Below are positions 1 to 5,679 of a DNA stretch of 9,288 nucleotides, piece after piece. The stretch comes from Candidatus Eisenbergiella stercorigallinarum (GTDB taxonomy: Bacteria; Bacillota; Clostridia; Lachnospirales; Lachnospiraceae): assembly GCA_019120525.1 (NCBI GenBank), contig DWUW01000044.1:1-9288 (forward strand), in the 5' to 3' direction. The first letter of the stretch is position 1. Every line of letters begins with the position of its first letter. The notes under the pieces are model-generated. The model was given only the letters and a program-made list of their open reading frames with translations, was not told where the DNA came from and did no database searches. The position numbers and the translations under genes are program-made.

Positions 1-58
1 TTCCGTAGACGTGGAAGAGGGACGGATGCGGGTGCATCTTCTGGACGGGCTTCTGTAG
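1..58 (+). CDS. rimM: RimM, ribosome maturation factor (C-terminal end only)
   Basis: Only the last 18 codons and the TAG stop (56-58) are present, in the frame starting at base 2; the gene begins outside the window. The visible peptide ends in MRVHLLDGLL, which matches the usual C-terminus of RimM, where a V/I-H-x-L-x-G-L-L type ending closes the PRC-barrel domain. RimM binds ribosomal protein S19 and helps process and fold the head of the 30S subunit. The call also rests on context: rimM directly precedes trmD in most Bacillota, and here the trmD Shine-Dalgarno AGGAGG (57-62) overlaps the rimM stop codon, indicating co-transcription and probably coupled translation. Identification from so short a piece is good because of position but not independent of it. 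Confidence 0.8.
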   Translation, partial: SVDVEEGRMRVHLLDGLL

Positions 59-67
59 GAGGCGGCG

Positions 68-1597
68 ATGAACGGTCATGTGATGCATTTTCATGTGCTG
101 ACCCTGTTCCCGGAGATGGTATCGCAGGGGCTTTCCGAGAGTATTCTGGGACGGGCGGCCCAGAGGGGATGCATTGAGCTGGAAACGGTGAACATCCGAG
201 ATTATACGGAAAACAGGCATAAAAAGGTGGATGATTATCCCTATGGAGGCGGAGCCGGCATGCTGATGCAGGCGCAGCCTGTTTTTGATGCCTGCGCGGC
301 CGTAAAGGAGCGGATCGCGGCCAGACGGTCCGGGGAAGGACGGGCCGACAGGGAAGCGGCAAAAGAAGCGTTGGCAACAGAAGTGCCGGCAACAGAGCCG
401 CCTGCAAAAGAAGCGTCGGCGAAAGGTGTGCCGTACGGGGCACAGCCGCCCGTCCGGGTGGTTTATGTGACGCCCCAGGGGGAAGTTTTCAGCCAGCGGA
501 TGGCGGAAGAACTGGCCGCGGAAGAGGATCTGATCTTTCTGTGCGGCCATTATGAGGGGATCGATGAACGGGTGCTGGAAGAGGTCGTGACCGATTACGT
601 GTCCATTGGGGATTATGTGCTGACCGGCGGCGAGCTTCCCGCCATGGTGATGATCGACGCCATTTCCCGTATGGTGCCGGGAGTCCTGAAGAATGAAGAG
701 TCGGCGGAAACCGAATCCTTTCAGGACGGGCTCCTGGAATATCCCCAGTACACCAGGCCGGAGATCTGGCATGGCCGTCAGGTGCCCTCCATCCTGTTGT
801 CCGGGGACCATGCGAAGGTGGGAAAATGGCGCCTGGAGCAGTCCGAGGAACGGACCAGGCAGAGACGTCCTGATCTCTATGAAGCCTACAGCCGGAAGGA
901 CAGGGCCGTTTCCTGGCTGTCGAAGGATCGCCTGAGCCATATGGATATGCTGGAGCCCATAAGGAGAGGGCAGGCCGATGTGATCCGGGCGGAAGAAGGA
1001 GGGGTCCTGCTTCACGACAGGCCCAGCGGGGTATGGATGCTGTCCGCCTCTGACGCGGATATGGGAGAAAGGCTGCTTTCCGAGATCCCGCGTGGGGAAA
1101 AGGAGCTTCTCTTCGCGGTTCATCAGGATTTCCTGGTGGAAAGCATCGACAGACGTTTTCACAGGAACCGCGTCAATGTCTGCCGGCAGGCGGTTTACAC
1201 CAGAAAGACGCCCCCTGCGCCGGATGGCGGATTCATGGTGCGTCCGCTCACGGCCCGGGATGCGGATGCGGTATATGAAAATTATCATACGGTCCATTCC
1301 CGGGAATACCTGCTTGGGCGTATCGGGGCGGGCGCGATGTTCGGCATTGACGGCCCGGAAGGGCTCGCCGCCTTCGCGGGCGTCCATGAGGAAGGGAGCA
1401 TGGGGATGCTGGAGGTGCTTCCCGCCTTTCGCCGCAGGGGAATGGGAGAAGCACTGGAGGCATGGCTGATCTCGTGGATGCTGAAAAAGGGGTGGGTGCC
1501 ATACTGTCAGATTTTCGATGGGAACGGGCCTTCCCTGGGGCTGCAGAAGAAGCTGGGGCTGAAACTCGCGTCCGGAAGGCTGTACTGGATCTCCTGA
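68..1597 (+). CDS. trmD: TrmD tRNA (guanine-37-N1)-methyltransferase fused to a C-terminal GNAT domain
   Basis: A 509-residue protein, about twice the usual TrmD length (roughly 230-260). Residues 1-280 are TrmD, the SPOUT trefoil-knot enzyme that uses S-adenosylmethionine to methylate G37 of tRNAs and so prevents frameshifting. Visible landmarks are HVLTLFPEM (9-17), YGGGAGMLMQAQP (59-71), GHYEGIDER (160-168), SIGDYVLTGGELPA (179-192), YTRPE (228-232) and LLSGDHAKVGKWR (243-255). The position of the E. coli catalytic Asp169 appears to be Glu216. About 40 extra residues (81-128) with a pentapeptide repeat interrupt the domain. From about residue 283 it continues into an acetyltransferase-like module with the acetyl-CoA motif RRRGMG (455-460), in a context typical of GNAT proteins (FAGVHEEGSMGMLEV). 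ATG 68 was chosen because AGGAGG lies 5 nt upstream; ATG 83 would match the family start better but lacks a site. The TrmD call is very secure; the GNAT substrate is unknown. Confidence 0.95.
   Translation: MNGHVMHFHVLTLFPEMVSQGLSESILGRAAQRGCIELETVNIRDYTENRHKKVDDYPYGGGAGMLMQAQPVFDACAAVKERIAARRSGEGRADREAAKEALATEVPATEPPAKEASAKGVPYGAQPPVRVVYVTPQGEVFSQRMAEELAAEEDLIFLCGHYEGIDERVLEEVVTDYVSIGDYVLTGGELPAMVMIDAISRMVPGVLKNEESAETESFQDGLLEYPQYTRPEIWHGRQVPSILLSGDHAKVGKWRLEQSEERTRQRRPDLYEAYSRKDRAVSWLSKDRLSHMDMLEPIRRGQADVIRAEEGGVLLHDRPSGVWMLSASDADMGERLLSEIPRGEKELLFAVHQDFLVESIDRRFHRNRVNVCRQAVYTRKTPPAPDGGFMVRPLTARDADAVYENYHTVHSREYLLGRIGAGAMFGIDGPEGLAAFAGVHEEGSMGMLEVLPAFRRRGMGEALEAWLISWMLKKGWVPYCQIFDGNGPSLGLQKKLGLKLASGRLYWIS
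359..433 (+). repeat. Five tandem 15-bp units inside trmD (pentapeptide repeat)
   Basis: Five consecutive in-frame 15-base units start at 359, 374, 389, 404 and 419 and encode AKEAL, ATEVP, ATEPP, AKEAS and AKGVP (TrmD residues 98-122). Units 1 and 4 differ at one base; units 2 and 3 share their first eight bases. The pattern points to local duplication of an A-(K/T)-E-x-x unit. It sits in an Ala/Glu/Lys/Pro-rich, probably disordered loop absent from ordinary TrmD proteins. The periodicity is read directly; the mechanism (slippage or unequal crossing over) is inferred. Confidence 0.85.
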
Positions 1598-1662
1598 AAG
1601 GCGCGCGCGGCGCAGCGATGGAAATCCCTGGGAAATTCGGCATCACAGGTCCGAAAAAAATC

Positions 1663-1691
1663 TTGCGTCCGTAAAAAGGATGTGGTATATT
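1663..1691 (+). promoter_or_regulatory. Sigma-A type promoter of rplS (extended -10)
   Basis: TTGCGT (1663-1668) and TATATT (1686-1691) are separated by exactly 17 bases, with a TG dinucleotide at 1683-1684 giving an extended -10 (TGGTATATT). Transcription should start near 1698. The trmD stop lies 89 bases upstream of the -10 and I see no U-tailed terminator in between, so rplS may receive read-through as well as its own transcription. Confidence 0.75.
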
Positions 1692-1697
1692 ACTAAT

Positions 1698-1768
1698 GTT
1701 GCGATAATGAGATGGTCCTCTGTTACAGGTATTGTATTAAGAACATCTATGAAAACAGGAGGAGAACA
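1698..1768 (+). promoter_or_regulatory. rplS 5' leader, candidate L19 autoregulatory structure
   Basis: This leader of about 70 nt runs from the predicted start to the rplS ATG. Bases 1716-1724 (TCCTCTGTT) are complementary to 1754-1763 (AACAGGAGGA) with one bulged G, so nine pairs cover the Shine-Dalgarno AGGAGG (1757-1762). A second stem is possible between 1710-1714 (AGATG) and 1744-1748 (CATCT). A third small hairpin is CTG-TTA-CAG (1720-1728), which overlaps the anti-SD strand. The first two helices interleave, so they would form a pseudoknot or exclude each other. L19 leaders that let the protein control its own synthesis are known in Bacillota; whether this sequence matches that family's consensus was not tested. 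Confidence 0.5.
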
Positions 1769-2116
1769 ATGAACGAGATCATTAAGGCGATCGAAGAGGA
1801 ACAGCTTAAGAAAGAGGTTCCTGCTATCCATGTGGGAGATACCGTCAAGGTATACGGAAAGATCAAGGAAGGAAACCGCGAGAGAATCCAGGTATTTGAG
1901 GGCGTTGTGCTCAAGGTACAGGGCACCGGAAGCAGAAAGACCTTTACGGTAAGAAAGGCTTCCAACGGTGTTGGAGTTGAGAAGACCTGGCCGGTTCATT
2001 CCCCTAACGTGGAGAAGGTGGAGCTTGTCAGAAAGGGTAAAGTAAGACGCGCGAAGCTGAACTACCTGAGAAGCAGAGTCGGCAAGAAGGCCAAGGTTAA
2101 GGAAGTTGTAAAATAA
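1769..2116 (+). CDS. rplS: Ribosomal protein bL19
   Basis: A 115-residue basic protein of normal L19 length, a component of the 50S subunit at the interface with the 30S. It opens MNEIIKAIEEEQLKKEVPAI and carries the conserved segments HVGDTVKVYGKIKEGNRERIQVFEG (about 21-45), GTGSRKTFTVRKASNGVGVEKTWP (52-75) and HSPNVEKVE, with the expected basic C-terminus rich in Lys and Arg. The start is ATG 1769, six bases after AGGAGG (1757-1762); the frame stays open 57 bases further upstream but that extension matches nothing in L19. Its codons are plainer and less GC-rich than those of the neighbours, as expected for a highly expressed ribosomal gene. It has its own promoter, leader and terminator, so it forms a unit separable from trmD. 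Confidence 0.98.
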   Translation: MNEIIKAIEEEQLKKEVPAIHVGDTVKVYGKIKEGNRERIQVFEGVVLKVQGTGSRKTFTVRKASNGVGVEKTWPVHSPNVEKVELVRKGKVRRAKLNYLRSRVGKKAKVKEVVK

Positions 2117-2132
2117 TCCAGAATGAAACGAG

Positions 2133-2159
2133 GGGGCAGTCCGGGCGGGCTGCCCTTTT
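2133..2159 (+). terminator. Rho-independent terminator after rplS
   Basis: GGGCAG (2134-2139) pairs with CTGCCC (2150-2155) and is followed at once by TTTT (2156-2159). The 10-base loop can close further with CC/GG. It begins 17 bases after the rplS stop codon. The GC-rich stem is strong although the U-run is short. Confidence 0.8.
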
Positions 2160-2193
2160 GCTGTTGCCCGGATATGGCTGCCGCGGCAATCCT

Positions 2194-2237
2194 TTGTAAC
2201 AGTTCAGCCTTCGGCAGAACTGTTACAATCCTTTTTT
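2194..2237 (+). terminator. Perfect 12-bp palindromic hairpin with T-run
   Basis: TTGTAACAGTTC (2194-2205) is an exact inverted repeat of GAACTGTTACAA (2217-2228). The 11-base middle can add three more pairs (GCC/GGC) after an A-A mismatch. TTTTTT follows at 2232-2237. It could act as a second terminator behind the rplS one, insulating the next operon. Its flanks are odd: CAATCCTTT occurs at both edges (2187-2195, 2226-2234) and CTGCCGCG lies outside on both sides (2178-2185, 2238-2245). A dispersed palindromic repeat is therefore an alternative reading. Confidence 0.6.
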
Positions 2238-2265
2238 CTGCCGCGTAAAGAACGGGAATCTTTCA

Positions 2266-2294
2266 TTGAAACCTCCCCGCTGTCATGGTAGAAT
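2266..2294 (+). promoter_or_regulatory. Sigma-A type promoter of the lepB-rbgA operon
   Basis: TTGAAA (2266-2271) and TAGAAT (2289-2294) have a 17-base spacer, with TG at 2286-2287 making an extended -10 (TGGTAGAAT). Start of transcription is expected near 2301, about 38 bases before the first signal peptidase gene. The same architecture as the rplS promoter suggests steady housekeeping expression. No other convincing promoter was seen before 6597. Confidence 0.75.
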
Positions 2295-2338
2295 GAAGAA
2301 CAGCCGGAAAAAAGCGGCGCTTCCGTACGGAGGGAAGA

Positions 2339-2911
2339 ATGAGAAGAAACAGGGGACTGAGCTTTTACAGAAAAAGAAAAAAAGTAAACGCGGCCATCCT
2401 GGCTGAGGTTCTGAAATATATCGCGGGGATCTCCATCTCCGTATTCCTGGCCGGGGTCCTTGTGTGGCTGTTCGGGCTTCGGACAGGGGTCGTCGGCGCG
2501 TCCATGGAACCGGAGCTTTTAAGCGGGCAGGAGGTGCTTGTGAACCGGTTTGCCTATATGCTCGCGAATCCGCAGGCGGGCGATGTGGTTGTTTTCCTGC
2601 CGAACGGAAATGAGAATACCCATTATTATGTGAAGCGGGTCGCGGCCTGCCCGGGAGATACCGTACAGATCCGGGACGGCGTCCTTTACGTGAACGGCGA
2701 GGGAAGAGAGGACGACTATGATCTGATCACGGATGCCGGGATCGCGGAGAATGAGATCCGCCTTGGAGAAAATGAATTTTTTGTGATGGGGGATAACTGC
2801 AACAGCAGCGAGGACAGCAGATCCGGAAATATCGGGCCTGTCCGCAGAGACCACATCGTGGGCGAAGCCTGGTTTAAGCTGGGAAACGGGAGCGCGGGTT
2901 TTGTCCATTAG
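2339..2911 (+). CDS. lepB: Type I signal peptidase, divergent copy (lepB/sipS family)
   Basis: A 190-residue membrane protein of the S26 family, which removes signal peptides from exported pre-proteins on the outer face of the cytoplasmic membrane. A very basic N-terminus (RRNR, RKRKK) is followed by one membrane segment at about 25-46. The nucleophile lies in GASMEPEL (Ser55) and the general-base lysine in YYVKRVAACPGD (Lys99). The GDN box is at 151-153, followed by NSSEDSRSGNIGPV, which departs from the usual RNNSxDSR pattern (Cys154 replaces Arg). The catalytic Ser/Lys pair is intact, so it should be active. ATG 2339 is supported by GGAGGG (2329-2334) and sits just downstream of its promoter. 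It is the first gene of the operon; a second, more canonical copy lies past rbgA. Which of the two is the main enzyme cannot be told from sequence. Confidence 0.93.
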   Translation: MRRNRGLSFYRKRKKVNAAILAEVLKYIAGISISVFLAGVLVWLFGLRTGVVGASMEPELLSGQEVLVNRFAYMLANPQAGDVVVFLPNGNENTHYYVKRVAACPGDTVQIRDGVLYVNGEGREDDYDLITDAGIAENEIRLGENEFFVMGDNCNSSEDSRSGNIGPVRRDHIVGEAWFKLGNGSAGFVH

Positions 2912-2954
2912 AAAAAACGGCGCAAAGAAGCCGGAAGGATAAAGGAGAACGGCG

Positions 2955-3833
2955 ATGAATTATCAATGGTATCCCGGCCATATGACAAAGGCGAAACGGG
3001 CGATGGAGGAAGATATCCGGCTGATCGACCTGATCATTGAGCTGGTGGACGCCAGGATGCCCCTGGGAAGCAGAAATCCGGATATTGACAGCCTGGGAAG
3101 GCAGAAGGCCAGGCTGGTCCTTCTGAATAAGGCCGATCTGGCGGATCCGGCCGTGAACCGGGAATGGATCCGATGGTTTGAAGAAAGGAACGTGAAGGCG
3201 CTGGAGATCAACGCCCAGACAGGACAGGGCATGAAGCAGATCCAGGGCGCCGTACGGGAGGCCTGCAGGGAAAAGATAGAGCGGGACAGGAAGAGAGGGA
3301 TCAGGAACCGTCCTGTGCGCGCCATGGTGGCGGGGATCCCCAACGTGGGGAAGTCCACCTTCATCAATTCTTTCGCTGGGAAGGCATGCACCAAAACGGG
3401 GAACCGTCCCGGAGTGACGAAGGGAAAGCAGTGGATCCGGCTGAATAAGGAGCTGGAGCTTCTGGACACGCCGGGAATCCTTTGGCCCAGGTTTGAGGAT
3501 CAGGAGGTGGGCAGGCGTCTTGCTTTTATCGGCTCCATGAACGACGAGATCATCGTGATGGAGGAACTGGCGCTTGACCTCATCCGTTTCCTTTTGGATG
3601 CTTATCCGGATCGCCTGCCGGAGCGCTATGCCTGTGAAAAAGGGCTTACGCCCCTGCAGCTTCTGGAGGCAGTGGCAGAGAAGCGGGGCTGCCTGAAAAA
3701 AGGCGGAGAGACGGATCTTTCCCGCGCGTCCGGCCTGCTGATAGAGGATTTCCGCTCCGGAAAGCTGGGACGGATCTCTCTGGAACGGCCGGAGGAAGAG
3801 AAGATACAGAGGAAAGAAGGCAAAGAGGAATGA
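2955..3833 (+). CDS. rbgA: RbgA (YlqF), 50S ribosome assembly GTPase
   Basis: A 292-residue circularly permuted GTPase needed for late 50S subunit assembly in Bacillota, where it promotes incorporation of late proteins such as L16. The motifs appear in the permuted order: N-terminal QWYPGHM (4-10) with the family's catalytic His9; G4 NKAD (58-61); a G5-like INAQTG (85-90); G1 GIPNVGKS (127-134); G2 at RPGVT (151-155); and G3 DTPG (171-174). A helical C-terminal domain follows, as in the family. AAGGAG (2942-2947) lies 7 bases before ATG 2955. The stop overlaps the next gene's start by ATGA, so translation of the downstream signal peptidase is probably coupled. Placement after rplS and before rnhB is the usual Bacillota order. 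No key residue is missing. Confidence 0.97.
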   Translation: MNYQWYPGHMTKAKRAMEEDIRLIDLIIELVDARMPLGSRNPDIDSLGRQKARLVLLNKADLADPAVNREWIRWFEERNVKALEINAQTGQGMKQIQGAVREACREKIERDRKRGIRNRPVRAMVAGIPNVGKSTFINSFAGKACTKTGNRPGVTKGKQWIRLNKELELLDTPGILWPRFEDQEVGRRLAFIGSMNDEIIVMEELALDLIRFLLDAYPDRLPERYACEKGLTPLQLLEAVAEKRGCLKKGGETDLSRASGLLIEDFRSGKLGRISLERPEEEKIQRKEGKEE

Positions 3834-4369
3834 AGAAAACGGTAAAGGAAATTTTCAGCACGGCCCTGTATATTCTGGCGGTGCTCTTTGGTACCTGGCT
3901 GATCATCACGTTTGTGGGGCAGAGGACGTCCGTAAGCGGCAGCTCCATGGAGCCCACCCTGCATCACGGCGATCAGCTGATTATGGATAAACTGACCTAT
4001 CATTTTTCGGAGCCGGAGCGGTTCGATATCATTGTCTTCCCTTTCCAGTACGCAGAAAATACCTATTATGTAAAACGGATCATCGGCCTGCCGGGGGAGA
4101 CCGTGCAGATTGACGCGGAGGGAAACATTTACATCAACGGGGAGCTTCTGGAGGAGGATTACGGGCTGGAGACCATCCTGTTTCCGGGAGACGCGGCGGA
4201 ACCGGTCACGCTGGGGGAGGATGAGTATTTCGTGCTGGGAGACAACAGGAACAACAGCTCAGACAGCCGGGATCCCAGCGTGGGGAATATCCACAGAAGA
4301 GATATCATCGGCAAGGCCTGGGTGAGGATCTGGCCGTTAAATAAGATCGGCGTCCTGAAGCATCAGTGA
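3830..4369 (+). CDS. lepB: Type I signal peptidase, canonical copy
   Basis: A 179-residue signal peptidase with one N-terminal membrane segment (about 8-29) and an extracytoplasmic catalytic domain. All family boxes are standard: SGSSMEPTL with Ser39; RFDIIVF (64-70); YYVKRIIGLPGE with Lys82; and LGDNRNNSSDSRDPSVGNI (136-154). The start codon overlaps the rbgA stop in an ATGA junction, with a GAAGG element at 3816-3820. It is clearly a paralogue of the copy at 2339: both share the same order of motifs, but this one keeps the consensus GDNRNNSSDSR box and lacks the basic cytoplasmic tail. Sitting in translational coupling with a ribosome-assembly GTPase suggests constitutive expression. Substrate preference of the two copies is not predictable. 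Confidence 0.95.
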   Translation: MKKTVKEIFSTALYILAVLFGTWLIITFVGQRTSVSGSSMEPTLHHGDQLIMDKLTYHFSEPERFDIIVFPFQYAENTYYVKRIIGLPGETVQIDAEGNIYINGELLEEDYGLETILFPGDAAEPVTLGEDEYFVLGDNRNNSSDSRDPSVGNIHRRDIIGKAWVRIWPLNKIGVLKHQ

Positions 4370-4439
4370 TGAGGGACGCATATCAGACGGCGCGGGGAAA
4401 GGAAAGAAGACGGGAAAAAGCCTGGTATGAGGGAAGGAT

Positions 4440-5228
4440 ATGGAACGGAAGATGGGCATACAGGAGATCAGGAGCCGGTTTGAAGAAGCCGGGGAGGGGC
4501 TCGGGTCCAGGCCGGAGGCTGAACAGAGGCTTTCGGAGCTGATCCTCTGCTGCAAAGAAGATGAGCGGGCGGGCGTACGCGCCCTGGTCCGTAAGGCGGA
4601 AAGGCAGCTTGACGCGCTGTCAAAGGAACGGGAACGGATGTGGGAGATGAAGCGCTTTGAGCGGGAATATGGAGCCGCCGGCCTGATCTGCGGCATTGAC
4701 GAAGCGGGAAGAGGCCCCCTTGCCGGCCCTGTGGTGGCGGGCGCGGTGATCCTGCCAGAGAAAGAGATCCTGTATCTGAACGATTCCAAGAAGCTTTCCC
4801 CGAAAAAAAGAGAGGAGCTTTATGAGGTGATCCTTCGGGATGCCGTGGCTGTGGGAGTGGGATACGCTTCCTCGGAACGGATCGATGAGATCAACATCCT
4901 GCAGGCTACCTATGAGGCCATGCGGGAGGCCGTCTCGAAGCTTTCCGTGAAGCCGGCCGTCCTGCTGAACGATGCGGTGACCATACCGGGAATTTCCGTC
5001 CGGCAGGTTCCCATCATCAAGGGAGACGCGAAAAGCGCTTCCATCGCGGCGGCCAGCATTGTCGCGAAGGTTACCAGGGACCGGCTGATGGAGAAGTACG
5101 ATGCCGTATTTCCGCAGTACGGGTTCGCGTCCCATAAGGGCTATGGCGCCGCAGCGCATATCGAGGCGCTGAAGAAGTACGGGCCGTGCCCGATCCACCG
5201 AAGGAGCTTTATCGGACATTTCCTGTGA
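4440..5228 (+). CDS. rnhB: Ribonuclease HII
   Basis: A 262-residue RNase HII, which cuts the RNA strand of RNA-DNA hybrids and starts removal of single ribonucleotides from DNA. Residues 1-80 form the charged helical N-terminal extension seen in Bacillota enzymes (IQEIRSRFEEAGEG, ALSKERERMWEMKRFEREYG). The catalytic domain begins with GIDEAGRGPLAGPVV (85-99), supplying Asp87 and Glu88. DSKKLSPKKR (115-124), LLNDAVTIPG (175-184, Asp178), IIKGDAKSASIAAASIVAKV (192-211) and TRDRL (Asp214) complete the four-acid DEDD site. GYGAAAHIEALKKYGPCPIHRRSF is the usual C-terminal part. ATG 4440 has AGGG/GGAAGG just upstream; ATG 4452 is possible but would change little. The 70-base gap before it has no terminator or promoter that I can see, so it belongs to the same operon. 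Confidence 0.96.
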   Translation: MERKMGIQEIRSRFEEAGEGLGSRPEAEQRLSELILCCKEDERAGVRALVRKAERQLDALSKERERMWEMKRFEREYGAAGLICGIDEAGRGPLAGPVVAGAVILPEKEILYLNDSKKLSPKKREELYEVILRDAVAVGVGYASSERIDEINILQATYEAMREAVSKLSVKPAVLLNDAVTIPGISVRQVPIIKGDAKSASIAAASIVAKVTRDRLMEKYDAVFPQYGFASHKGYGAAAHIEALKKYGPCPIHRRSFIGHFL

Positions 5229-5260
5229 AGCGCCCGGCAGGAAAGAGGGGGATGAGGGTA

Positions 5261-5295
5261 CGTTTCCGCAGAAGCGGCTGGCGGTGGCGGAAACG
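5261..5295. repeat. Perfect 9-bp inverted repeat between rnhB and yraN
   Basis: CGTTTCCGC (5261-5269) and GCGGAAACG (5287-5295) are exact reverse complements with a 17-base loop. There is no T-run, so it is not an intrinsic terminator. It ends 11 bases before the AAGGAG of yraN (5307-5312), so it could be an RNA stem affecting translation or mRNA processing, or chance. No function is assigned. Confidence 0.4.
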
Positions 5296-5318
5296 GCAGG
5301 CAGGAGAAGGAGACGGCG

Positions 5319-5675
5319 GTGAACAGAAGAAAGATCGGGGCGGCTTATGAAGAAGCGGCGGCTGTTTTCCTGGAAAAAAACGGCGTGCATATTCTGGAGA
5401 AAAACTTCCGCTGCCGGCAGGGAGAGATCGACCTGATCGGCAGGGACGGGGAATATCTGGTCTTTTTTGAGGTGAAATACCGGAAAAGCGCGGATCTCGG
5501 CCTTCCTGCCGAGGCCGTCGGCGCGGCCAAGCAGAGAAGGATCTGCGGGGCGGCAAAGTATTATTTATATCGGAAACATCTGGGAGAGAGCGTTCCGGTA
5601 CGGTTCGATGTGGTCGCGGTCTGCGGACAGCGCCTGAACTGGTACCAGAATGCTTTCAGCTATATAGGAAGGTGA
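5319..5675 (+). CDS. YraN family protein (UPF0102), nuclease-fold
   Basis: A 118-residue protein of the YraN/UPF0102 family, which has a PD-(D/E)xK endonuclease-like fold and whose cellular role is not established. Family signatures visible are the N-terminal helix GAAYEEAAAVFLEKNG (7-22), ILEKNFRCRQGEIDLIGRDG (25-44), LVFFEVKYR (47-55) and VRFDVVAV (94-101). Glu36, Asp38, Glu51 and Lys53 correspond to the putative metal-binding catalytic core. The start is a GTG at 5319, six bases after AAGGAG (5307-5312); no ATG gives the conserved beginning. Length is typical of the family. It follows rnhB and precedes pgeF by four bases, and yraN next to rnhB is a recurrent arrangement, which hints at nucleic-acid work but proves nothing. 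Confidence 0.92.
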   Translation: MNRRKIGAAYEEAAAVFLEKNGVHILEKNFRCRQGEIDLIGRDGEYLVFFEVKYRKSADLGLPAEAVGAAKQRRICGAAKYYLYRKHLGESVPVRFDVVAVCGQRLNWYQNAFSYIGR

Positions 5676-5679
5676 GGCC

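Noticed and set aside
1653..1660. A-run after trmD as a possible minus-strand terminator tail
   Set aside because: There is no stable hairpin beside it and no minus-strand gene ends nearby.
1712..1768. Upstream extension of the rplS frame by 19 codons
   Set aside because: It matches nothing in L19 and lies in the leader with the structured anti-SD helix; ATG 1769 has the strong AGGAGG at correct spacing.
4369..4560. Small frame starting at ATG 4369 overlapping the lepB stop
   Set aside because: It runs out of frame into rnhB, is very Arg/Gly-rich and has no similarity I recognise.
5252..5350. Possible 32-codon gene (ATG 5252) between rnhB and overlapping yraN
   Set aside because: An AGAGGGGG stretch lies just before it, but the peptide is almost all Arg/Gly and overlaps the yraN start. 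The inverted repeat within it better explains the sequence pattern.
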